In this document: piece after piece, positions 7,960 through 15,387 of the stretch
Layout of the letters: every line of letters begins with the position of its first letter
How positions within the stretch are numbered: position 1 is the stretch's first letter
Assembly: GCA_964567665.1 (NCBI GenBank)
Contig: CAZMNN010000034.1
Span: forward strand, 1-27,213
DNA from: UBA1731 sp964567665
GTDB lineage: Bacteria > Verrucomicrobiota > Kiritimatiellia > RFP12 > UBA1067
Reading direction: 5' to 3'
DNA: 27,213 nucleotides
Made by a program: the position numbers and the translations under genes
The notes under the pieces: generated by a model
Seen by the model: only the letters and a program-made list of their open reading frames with translations
What the model was told of the DNA's origin: nothing
The model's database searches: none

Positions 7960-10900
7960 ATGAAAAAGGATGGGTTGCTGTTGTGCATCACGCTGGCGAT
8001 GGTCGGCACTGTTGCGATTGCGACGCCGCTTGAAGATGGATTCCGCAATCCGCCGCCCGGCGCAAAACCGCATACGTGGTGGCATTGGATGAACGGCAAC
8101 GTCACAAAGGAGGGCATCACCGCCGATCTTGAAGCGATGGCGGAAATCGGCCTTGGCGGTGCCCAGATATTTGACGCGGGCTGCAACATCCCCGCAGGGC
8201 CGCTTGCGTACAACACGCCAGAATGGTTCGACACGATCAAGCACGCCGCAGCCGAGGCGCGGCGGCTTGGCATTGAGCTGTGCCTGCCGAACTGCAGCGG
8301 CTGGTCGAGTTCTGGCGGCCCGTGGAATACGCCTGAAAACGGCATGAAGCTTCTCGACTGGACAGAGACGAAGGTGTCTGGCCCCGCAAGGTTCAAGGGC
8401 GTTCTCAAACAGCCGCCGAATCCCCACGGATTCTACGAGGACATAGCCGTTCTGGCGATGCCGGTGCCTGCGGCGGAGGGGCTGTCGGTGAAAGACGCCG
8501 GCGGAAAGATGGTGCAGTCCGGAAACGTGGTGACGTTCACTTTCCCGTCGCATTACACGGCAAGCGGATTCTCATGCAGGTTCGTGTTCAGGAGCGTATG
8601 GAGTTCCACCGGAAACGTCAAGATAGAGACTTCGGATGACGGCAAGACATTCAAGAAGGCGGCCGAGCGCGCAATACAGCTTGCGGCGTCCGGCATTGGA
8701 GATCATGGCGTCAGATTCTTTCCGTTTGACAGGCCGCTCACCGCACGAGCGTTTCGGCTTACGTTCGACACTCCTGCAATTCACAGAGTGCGCGTCGTGG
8801 ACGCATCGATGGAAAGCCGCATGACGATAAGCGACCTGTCGGCAAAGTCGTTCCGCGTTCGCACACCGGTCAAGGCGGAATGTGTGAAGACATCTGTAGA
8901 TCAGGTGATTGCCGGAAACAGCATCGTAGACCTTACGCCGAAGATGGCGAAGGACGGTTCGATAGAATGGGACGTTCCGCCGGGAAAGTGGACAATCCTG
9001 CGCCTTGGATATGCGGCAAATGGCCGCCGCAATCATCCTGCGTCCGACAAGGGCGTCGGACTGGAGGTGGACAAACTCTCCAAGTCGGCGATGGATTTCC
9101 ATTTCGACGCCTATGTTGCCAAGCTGTGCAGACACCTCGGCCCTCTCGCGGGCAACGTGGCGTCCGGACTGAACAACATTCTTGTGGACAGCTACGAAGT
9201 CGGTTCCCAGAACTGGACGCAGGGCTTTGAGAAGGAATTCAAGGCCAGGCGTGGATATGACATCACCTCATGGCTGCCTGTTCTCGCTGGACACGTGGTC
9301 GGGAGCGTTGACGAGAGCGAACGGTTCCTTTGGGACTTCCGTCGCGTGGTGGCGGATCTTTTCGCAGAGAACTATGCAGGTCAATTGACGAAAAGATGCC
9401 ATGAATACGGTCTGATGTGTTCAATCGAGCCGTACGGCAGCTGTCCTTCTGACAACCTTCAATATGGACAGGATGTTGATGTGCCGATGGGCGAGTTCTG
9501 GAGCGCCGCCGGAACAGGCATGAATGGCGTAGGCAACTCCCGACTTCCGGCTTATATAGCGCATGTGTGGGGACGGAAGTACGTCGCCACGGAATCGTTC
9601 ACTGCTCATCCCGGCGGCGGTTCCGGACGTTGGCAGAAGACGCCGTTCGGCCTGAAGGCGCAGGGCGACCGTGTCTATGCAAGCGGAGTCAACCGCATCA
9701 TCTACCACCGGTTCACCCACCAGCCATGGGTGGGCGACAAATATCTGCCCGGCATGACCATGGGCAAGTGGGGAATGCACCTTGACCGTACGCAGACCTG
9801 GTGGAAGCAGGGCAAGGACTGGATCACGTATCAGACGCGCTGCCAGTATCTTCTGCAGGAAGGGCAGATTGTCTCAGACGGACTTTTCTTCTGCGGCGAG
9901 GATGCGCCGAACGACGGAGGCAACACCGACGGGGCGACAGGGCGTCCCGCATCGCTGCCGTACGGCTACAACTGGGACATCTGCGCCCGAGAGGCCTTCA
10001 TGAAGCTGAAGGTCGTGGACGGGAATGTCGTCGCGCCGAGCGGCGTTCCGTACCGCATGGTTGTGCTGCACGGAACAGACACGATGAGTTTGCCGATCCT
10101 GAAGAAGGTCGGGGAACTTGTGGACGCGGGTGCAAAGGTGGTTGGCGCCATCAGGCCGGTCAAGGCACCGGGGCTTGTCGGCTATCCGGCGGCGGATGGT
10201 GAGGTGAGGAAACTCGCTGATGCGATCTGGGCAAAAGGCGTTCTGGTTTGTTCTGCCGATGAGGCTCTGAAGCGGCTCGGAGTTGAGCCGGACTTCATGT
10301 GCGACCGTCAGAAGGGACGTGACCTGAACCGCAATTCCGTGGCGTACATCCACCGCACCTATGGCGCAGAGGGCGAAGGCTACTTCGTGGCCATGCCTAA
10401 TGAGATATCCACTTCGATCGAATGTTCGTTCCGGACGGTTGGACGCCAACCGGAACTGTGGGATGCCGAGAACGGTACGATGCGCCTCGTTCCGGTGTGG
10501 CGTGTCGAGAACGGACGTACCCATGTGCGGCTTGATTTCCGTCCGTCCGGTTCGGTGTTCGTGATGTTCCGCAAGCCGGCTGACGGCGACCATGCCGTGG
10601 CTATTGACATCAAGGCGAAGCAGGTTGACGATCCGAAGTCGGATGAAATCGCCCATGAGCTTACGTTCGTGAAGGCGGAGTACGGTGTGTTCCCGAAGGA
10701 CGTCCCGGACTTGTGCCTTGATGCCAAGCCGTTTGTCGTGAGGAATCTCGGAAAGAGTTTTCGGGTCGGCAACAAGGCGTTCGGACATGATCCGGCAAGC
10801 CAGCTCCGCAAGCATCTGCTTGTCGCATACAGCCTGAACGGCAAGGCGGAGAAGGTTTATCTCCGTGAACACGAAACCTGCCTCATCCCGGAGGGGGCGG

Positions 10901-11880
10901 CGGTGGAGTATGCGTGGTACGGCGATATAGGCAAGGTCTACACGCCGCAGAAACCTGCTGTCGCCGACATTACGGACAGGCTGAACGCGCTTGTCAAGAA
11001 TGGACAGATATCCGTTCGCGTAGGCAATGGTCTTGTCGGGCGCGACCCTGCTTCCGGTGTCGTCAAGGAGGCGTTGATCACCTACCGCCTTGACGGTCGT
11101 GAGCGTACAGTGAAATGCCGTGAAGGCGCATGGCTGACGTTGCCATCAGTGGCGGCGATGGCGACAGACCCGTTGCCTGATGCCCTGCTCGACACGCAAG
11201 CCGACGGTTCGCTTCGGCTGCTGGCGTTGAAGCCGCTGACTGCCGCCGTGAGAAATGCCTCTGGCGCCACCGCAACGCTAAAGGCTGATGTCCCGCCTGC
11301 GGCGCTTGTGAAAGGCCCGTGGTCTCTTGCGTTTCAGCCTGGGCGCGGTGCGCCGGCTGAAATCAAGCTGCCGAAGCTGATTTCGTGGCCCGACCATTCC
11401 GATCCCGGCGTCAAGTTCTTTTCGGGGACGGCTACGTACTCCAAGGAGCTGGATGTCGGTTTCGCAGCTGGCACCTCTGCCGATCGACGCTTGATTCTCG
11501 ATCTCGGCAACGTCAAGGACTTCGCCGAAGTTTCCGTAAACGGCAAGACGTTCCCGACACTTTGGAAACCGCCGTTCCGCGTGGACATCACGGATGCGCT
11601 CGTGCCCGGCGCAACAGTGGCGAAACTTGAGGTCAAGGTAACGAACCGCTGGCCGAACCGTCTGATCGGAGACGACTACCTTGCCGAGGACTGCGAATGG
11701 GAACCTGCGGATTTCGGTCAGGCTATTGTGAAGATTCCGGACTGGGTGAAGGCAGGGAAGAAGAGTCCGACAGGCCGCCACACGTTCACGACGTGGAAGC
11801 ACTGGACGAAGGACGACGAGCTGCTGCCGTCAGGTCTCATCGGGCCGGTGCTGCTGCGCACAGCCGTTCAAGCCAGATGA
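7960..11880 (+). CDS. secreted family GH106 alpha-L-rhamnosidase
   Basis: The 1306-residue product begins with a signal peptide (about 1-22) after GGAGAG and ATG 7960. The mature N-terminus matches GH106: 'FRNPPPGAKPHTWWHWMNGN', 'GITADLEAMAEIGLGGAQIF' and 'CLPNCSGWSSSGGPWNTPE'. Further conserved pieces are 'VDSYEVGSQNW' (E413), 'CSIEPYG' (E490), 'ATESFTAHPG' (E545), 'GVNRIIYHRFTHQPW' and 'PGMTMGKWGMHLDRTQTWW'. GH106 enzymes are inverting (beta/alpha)8 alpha-L-rhamnosidases that release rhamnose from pectic rhamnogalacturonans and other rhamnosides. Which glutamates are acid and base is not assigned here. Near residues 934-985 and 1019-1070 there is an internal duplication with an 85-residue period. 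The C-terminal region (about 1140-1306) is a galactose-binding-like beta-sandwich ('LILDLGNVKDFAEVSVNGK'). Length is normal for the family. Family confidence is high; the exact substrate is unknown. Confidence 0.9.
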   Translation: MKKDGLLLCITLAMVGTVAIATPLEDGFRNPPPGAKPHTWWHWMNGNVTKEGITADLEAMAEIGLGGAQIFDAGCNIPAGPLAYNTPEWFDTIKHAAAEARRLGIELCLPNCSGWSSSGGPWNTPENGMKLLDWTETKVSGPARFKGVLKQPPNPHGFYEDIAVLAMPVPAAEGLSVKDAGGKMVQSGNVVTFTFPSHYTASGFSCRFVFRSVWSSTGNVKIETSDDGKTFKKAAERAIQLAASGIGDHGVRFFPFDRPLTARAFRLTFDTPAIHRVRVVDASMESRMTISDLSAKSFRVRTPVKAECVKTSVDQVIAGNSIVDLTPKMAKDGSIEWDVPPGKWTILRLGYAANGRRNHPASDKGVGLEVDKLSKSAMDFHFDAYVAKLCRHLGPLAGNVASGLNNILVDSYEVGSQNWTQGFEKEFKARRGYDITSWLPVLAGHVVGSVDESERFLWDFRRVVADLFAENYAGQLTKRCHEYGLMCSIEPYGSCPSDNLQYGQDVDVPMGEFWSAAGTGMNGVGNSRLPAYIAHVWGRKYVATESFTAHPGGGSGRWQKTPFGLKAQGDRVYASGVNRIIYHRFTHQPWVGDKYLPGMTMGKWGMHLDRTQTWWKQGKDWITYQTRCQYLLQEGQIVSDGLFFCGEDAPNDGGNTDGATGRPASLPYGYNWDICAREAFMKLKVVDGNVVAPSGVPYRMVVLHGTDTMSLPILKKVGELVDAGAKVVGAIRPVKAPGLVGYPAADGEVRKLADAIWAKGVLVCSADEALKRLGVEPDFMCDRQKGRDLNRNSVAYIHRTYGAEGEGYFVAMPNEISTSIECSFRTVGRQPELWDAENGTMRLVPVWRVENGRTHVRLDFRPSGSVFVMFRKPADGDHAVAIDIKAKQVDDPKSDEIAHELTFVKAEYGVFPKDVPDLCLDAKPFVVRNLGKSFRVGNKAFGHDPASQLRKHLLVAYSLNGKAEKVYLREHETCLIPEGAAVEYAWYGDIGKVYTPQKPAVADITDRLNALVKNGQISVRVGNGLVGRDPASGVVKEALITYRLDGRERTVKCREGAWLTLPSVAAMATDPLPDALLDTQADGSLRLLALKPLTAAVRNASGATATLKADVPPAALVKGPWSLAFQPGRGAPAEIKLPKLISWPDHSDPGVKFFSGTATYSKELDVGFAAGTSADRRLILDLGNVKDFAEVSVNGKTFPTLWKPPFRVDITDALVPGATVAKLEVKVTNRWPNRLIGDDYLAEDCEWEPADFGQAIVKIPDWVKAGKKSPTGRHTFTTWKHWTKDDELLPSGLIGPVLLRTAVQAR

Positions 11881-11923
11881 ACGATCGTCAGGCGGATGCG
11901 CTGCGCAGAGGTGCGTGTTGATG

Positions 11924-11932
11924 TGCTATAAT
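11924..11932 (+). promoter_or_regulatory. extended -10 promoter TGCTATAAT giving a leaderless or near-leaderless dnaX mRNA
   Basis: A perfect TATAAT (11927-11932) preceded by TGC ends only 8 nt before the dnaX ATG at 11941. Transcription normally starts about 6-8 nt after the -10 box, so the message would begin at or within a base or two of the ATG. No ribosome binding site is present between the box and the start, which fits leaderless translation. Confidence 0.55.
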
Positions 11933-11940
11933 TTGCGGCG

Positions 11941-13419
11941 ATGAGTAAAACTGAACAGTCTGGCGAAGTAAGCCATCATGTGGCGTTGCCGCTGAAATAC
12001 CGGCCTATGACGTTTGACGACGTTGTCGGGCAGGAACACGTCGTGCGGACGCTGCGCCACGCCATAGAGTCCGGGCGCGTCGCGAACGCATACCTTTTTG
12101 TCGGGCCGCGAGGCATCGGCAAGACGACCACGAGCCGCATATTCGCCAAGGCGCTGAACTGCACCGATCCGCATGGCGCAGAGCCTTGCGGAAAATGCGA
12201 GAACTGCGTGCAGATCGCCGAAGGACGCTCCCTTGACGTCATGGAGCTTGACGGCGCATCCCACAACAAGGTCGAGCACGTGCGCCCGATCATCGAGGCT
12301 GTGCAGTTCAAGCCTGCGGCGGCGAAGTACAAGATATTCATCATCGACGAATGTCATATGCTCACCACGGCGGCGTGGAATGCGCTTCTGAAGACGCTTG
12401 AGGAGCCGCCGCCGTACGTGAAGTTCATCTTCGCAACCACCGAGGGCGACAAGGTTCTCGCGACGATAGTGTCCCGTTGCCAGCGTTTCGATCTTCGCCG
12501 CATCCAGACGAACCAGATCGTCGACCGCCTGAAGTACATCTGCGGCAAGGAGGGAATCATCGCCGCAGAGGATGCTCTTCTCGCAATCGCCCGCGGCGCG
12601 GAGGGCGGAATGCGCGATGCCCTGTCATCTCTCGATCAGCTGATTGCGTTCAAGGGCGGCGAGATAACGGAAGAGGACGCCTTGTCGGTGTTCGGTCTTG
12701 TCTCGCGCTCTGAGCTTGAGGGGCTTGCCGGTGCGATACTGAAGGGCGACTCCGCCGCCATACTGAAGGCGGTTGCGACGTTCGATTCGGCGGGCAAGAA
12801 CATGCGGCGTCTTGCCGGTGAGCTTATGCTCCATTTCCGCAATCTTGTGGTGTGGCAGGCGCTGGGGGCGAAGGCCGGCGACACGCTTGAAATCACGTCC
12901 GATCAGCGCAAGACGCTTGAGACGCAGGCTGCGCTGTGCGATTCCTCCCGGATATTCCGGATTGCCGACAGGCTCGCCGAGATGGAGGACAAGCTTCGGT
13001 ATGTGTTGAGCGTCCGTACGCTCATCGAAATGACGTTGCTTCGCGCAGGGCGCATCGCGTCCGTGGCAAGCATCGAGGAGCTGATGAAAGCCGTGCGTAC
13101 GCTCAAGGCGGGAGGAGCGACTGCCACTGTCAATGCGCAGTCTGCGCCAAAAGGCGGCGCATCGCGAACGGCGGCAGATTCAAATGGCGTTGTCAGCGCA
13201 AGTGTTGCGTCCGTGAAACGCACTGACAATGCCGCCGTGCAAGGTAAAACGGAATCCGCAAGCCCGCGTCCGGTTGTCCAGCGCAGTGCAGCGGCGCAGA
13301 CATCCGCCGGAAAGCCGGTCTCGCCCTCCACACGTCAGGCGATTCTTGACGACCCCAAGCTTAACAGTCTGCTGAAGACGCTGCCCGGCGCCAAGATTGT
13401 GGATATCAAGGAGAGGTAG
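11941..13419 (+). CDS. dnaX: DNA polymerase III subunit gamma/tau
   Basis: The 492-residue AAA+ clamp-loader subunit uses ATP to load the sliding clamp onto primed DNA in the replisome. Visible features are 'YRPMTFDDVVGQEHV', Walker A 'GPRGIGKT' (55-62), the four zinc-binding cysteines C74, C83, C86 and C89 ('PCGKCENC'), Walker B 'IFIIDECHM' (D136-E137), 'LLKTLEEPP' and the sensor/arginine-finger motif 'SRCQRFDLR' (SRC at 168-170). The region to about 370 covers the three clamp-loader domains. The C-terminal 100 residues are Ala/Ser/Thr-rich and of low complexity, a short tau-like tail. No A-rich slippery heptamer for a shorter gamma form is evident. ATG 11941 has no Shine-Dalgarno and lies 8 nt after a -10 box. 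It is an isolated housekeeping gene between glycan-degradation genes. Confidence 0.95.
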   Translation: MSKTEQSGEVSHHVALPLKYRPMTFDDVVGQEHVVRTLRHAIESGRVANAYLFVGPRGIGKTTTSRIFAKALNCTDPHGAEPCGKCENCVQIAEGRSLDVMELDGASHNKVEHVRPIIEAVQFKPAAAKYKIFIIDECHMLTTAAWNALLKTLEEPPPYVKFIFATTEGDKVLATIVSRCQRFDLRRIQTNQIVDRLKYICGKEGIIAAEDALLAIARGAEGGMRDALSSLDQLIAFKGGEITEEDALSVFGLVSRSELEGLAGAILKGDSAAILKAVATFDSAGKNMRRLAGELMLHFRNLVVWQALGAKAGDTLEITSDQRKTLETQAALCDSSRIFRIADRLAEMEDKLRYVLSVRTLIEMTLLRAGRIASVASIEELMKAVRTLKAGGATATVNAQSAPKGGASRTAADSNGVVSASVASVKRTDNAAVQGKTESASPRPVVQRSAAAQTSAGKPVSPSTRQAILDDPKLNSLLKTLPGAKIVDIKER

Positions 13420-13474
13420 CGTCGTCAGGTGCGCATCGCCGTTGCCAAGTCCAGTAGGTGAAGCCATACATTTC

Positions 13475-14740
13475 ATGATAGAGATACTTGCACTTCCGGT
13501 GCTGTTTTTCCTCTCGGCGTTCTTCTCCGGTTCGGAGACGGTTCTGTTCTCGCTGACCGGCGCCCAGCGGGCGAGGATACGTTCGAGGAGCGCACACGCA
13601 GATGCGCGGATAGGACAATGTTTAGACGACAAGGCGATGCTGTTCTCGACACTTCTCGTCGGGAACACGTTCGTGAACTTCGCGATCTCGACGATAGGCT
13701 ACAGACTGTTCAGCGCCTACATACCTTGCGGCGCGTGTCTTGCCGTGCCGGTGATGACGGTTCTTCTGCTCGTGTTCGGCGAAATCACGCCGAAGCGCAT
13801 GGCATTGCGGTACGCCGAGCAGATAGCGCCGGTCTGCGCAACGCTTCTCCTTTTCTGGCGCAGTGTGCTTTCTCCGTTCAGCCACGTGCTTCGTTTCACC
13901 TCCCGTGCGTTTGCCCCGGCGCTTGAACGCGAGCGACGGGCGCTTTCCGATGCGGAGTTCGTTTCGGTGCTTGAATCCGCCGCCGAGCGCGGCGACGTCT
14001 CCCAGAAGGATGCAGAGATGGTCGAGGGAGTGCTGCGGCTTTCTGAGCTGTGCGCGAACGACGAGATGACGCCGCGTGTCGACATCGAAGGGTATGATAC
14101 CGACCGTGACGAGGAGTTCCGCAAGAATGTTCTCAAAAATGCGAAGCACAGGTGGCTGCCCGTGTATTGCAGAACGCCTGATGCGATAGAGGGAATCATC
14201 GACGCGGAAAGCGGCAAGATCGAGGATGCGCTGTTCGTCCCGGAGACAGTCACGCTGGACGATCTTCTGCTCACGTTCGCCAAAAGCAGGAAGCCGCTCG
14301 CGGTCGTGCTTGACGAGTATGGCGGAACGGCCGGAATCATCTCCCAGAATGACGTGCTTGAGTTGATTGTCGGCCCGGACGTGTTCGGAAGGCCAGGTGA
14401 GGAGCCGTCCATCAATCCAGTCGACGGGCGAGACAACGTGTGGGATATCGATGCGCGGGCAAGCCTTGACGAGATCAACCGCGAACTCAATGTGGAGCTT
14501 GAGGCGGAGGATGCAGACCGTCTTTCGGGATGGGTTCAGTTCCATGCCGAGCGCATTCCGCACATCGGACAGGAGATTGTTGCGGACGGATGCCGCGCAA
14601 CCGTGCTCAAGCGTCGCCACCGCCGCGTGACGCTCGTGCGGCTTGAAGTCCTCAGGCGCGACGAGGTCAACGCCTCCGACGAGGCGATAATCCACGAGAC
14701 GGACGAGGCGGTCGAACGGACGGAGGAGGATGACGCATGA
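13475..14740 (+). CDS. CNNM/CorC-HlyC family membrane protein with CBS pair
   Basis: The product has 421 residues from ATG 13475. The frame is open upstream to 13397 inside the dnaX end, but the hydrophobic start MIEILALPVLFFLSAFFSGSE is the typical beginning of this family, so the later ATG is preferred. It contains a CNNM transmembrane domain (about 1-180: 'FFSGSETVLFSL', 'LLVGNTFVNF', 'FGEITPKRM'), a CBS-domain pair (about 195-330, including the signature 'VVLDEYGGTAGIISQND') and a CorC_HlyC C-terminal domain (about 340-410, 'WVQFHAERIPHIGQEI'). Family members are linked to Mg2+ or Co2+ efflux or homeostasis; the older 'hemolysin' label is unreliable. Its stop overlaps the next start (ATGA), so the two are translationally coupled. 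Only a weak ribosome binding site (AGGTG) is visible. Confidence 0.88.
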   Translation: MIEILALPVLFFLSAFFSGSETVLFSLTGAQRARIRSRSAHADARIGQCLDDKAMLFSTLLVGNTFVNFAISTIGYRLFSAYIPCGACLAVPVMTVLLLVFGEITPKRMALRYAEQIAPVCATLLLFWRSVLSPFSHVLRFTSRAFAPALERERRALSDAEFVSVLESAAERGDVSQKDAEMVEGVLRLSELCANDEMTPRVDIEGYDTDRDEEFRKNVLKNAKHRWLPVYCRTPDAIEGIIDAESGKIEDALFVPETVTLDDLLLTFAKSRKPLAVVLDEYGGTAGIISQNDVLELIVGPDVFGRPGEEPSINPVDGRDNVWDIDARASLDEINRELNVELEAEDADRLSGWVQFHAERIPHIGQEIVADGCRATVLKRRHRRVTLVRLEVLRRDEVNASDEAIIHETDEAVERTEEDDA

Positions 14741-15378
14741 TCATAGCGTTTCTCGTGTTGGTGATTCTGGTGTCGCTTTCGTCGTCGGCGTTCTGCTCCG
14801 GCGCCGAGACCGGTTTTCTGTCCGTGAGCAGGGGGCGCATCCTGCATCTGGCGCGCGAGGGCGGCAGAAAGGCACAGATTGTCCAGAAAGCCATCTCCGA
14901 TATGTCGCGCACCACCACGACGCTGCTTATCGGAAACAATCTCTCGAACGTGACGTATTCGTCCGCATCGGCGGCCCTCGTGATTGAACTCTGCGACGGA
15001 TCGTTTGCGCGTTCGCTCGGCAGTTTCATTGCGGCGTTTGTGGTGCTGTACACCTCTGAGTTCATGCCGAAGCTTCTGTGTGCCGCCCGCCCGCTGAGGC
15101 GGATTCTGTTTCTTGCTCCCATCTACCGCGTCATGGACTTCGTGCTGAGTCCGCTTACGAAGATCGGGATTGCGTTTACAGATCTGTTTGTCCCGCAGAA
15201 GGAGGTAAGGGAGAAGTTGACTTCCGCCGATCTGATGCGCATACTTGACGACCGCAAGGACGGCGTGAAGCTCTCCGATTTCGAGAGCGCACTCATCAGC
15301 CGGTTGATTGTCCTCAGGGTGAAGGGCAAGCCGATCACTCCTGAGTCGATTCTTTCCGCGCTTCGCGACTTCGATTGA
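14737..15378 (+). CDS. second CNNM-domain membrane protein lacking CBS and CorC domains
   Basis: The 213-residue product starts at ATG 14737, overlapping the previous stop in ATGA. The sequence is a CNNM transmembrane domain alone: the first helix runs into 'FCSGAETGFLSVSRGRI', followed by 'LLIGNNLSNVTYSSASAALV', then 'FVVLYTSEFMPKLL', where related proteins have GE-x-x-PK. After the membrane domain comes a roughly 50-residue tail with 'SDFESALISRLIVLR', at the point where a CBS pair would begin, and then the stop. The length is about half that of standard CorC-like proteins. This is either a truncated paralogue or a natural small partner that forms a heterodimer with the full-length neighbour; CNNM domains are known to dimerise. 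The coupling of the two genes favours a partner, but this is inference. Confidence 0.8.
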   Translation: MIIAFLVLVILVSLSSSAFCSGAETGFLSVSRGRILHLAREGGRKAQIVQKAISDMSRTTTTLLIGNNLSNVTYSSASAALVIELCDGSFARSLGSFIAAFVVLYTSEFMPKLLCAARPLRRILFLAPIYRVMDFVLSPLTKIGIAFTDLFVPQKEVREKLTSADLMRILDDRKDGVKLSDFESALISRLIVLRVKGKPITPESILSALRDFD

Positions 15379-15387
15379 GGCGAAGCG
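15359..15387. terminator. hairpin between convergent genes, possible bidirectional terminator
   Basis: Perfect 8-bp arms CGCTTCGC (15359-15366) and GCGAAGCG (15380-15387) flank a 13-nt loop, exactly where the + strand CNNM gene (stop at 15378) and the - strand beta-helix gene (stop at 15388) converge with a 9-bp gap. No T-run follows on either strand, so an intrinsic terminator is uncertain. Confidence 0.25.

Noticed and set aside
9874..10872. 332-codon - strand frame opposite the GH106 gene
   Set aside because: It is fully inside a confidently identified GH106 gene and has no recognisable motif.
11941..13419. Programmed frameshift in dnaX producing a short gamma form
   Set aside because: No A-AAA-AAG-like slippery heptamer followed by a stem-loop is visible, and the tau-type tail is already short.
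13622..14695. Long open frame (357 codons) on the - strand opposite the first CNNM gene
   Set aside because: The + strand CNNM-CBS-CorC protein is certain here. The antisense frame has no ribosome binding site or recognisable domain and its composition (His/Arg-rich) is typical of a GC-driven shadow.
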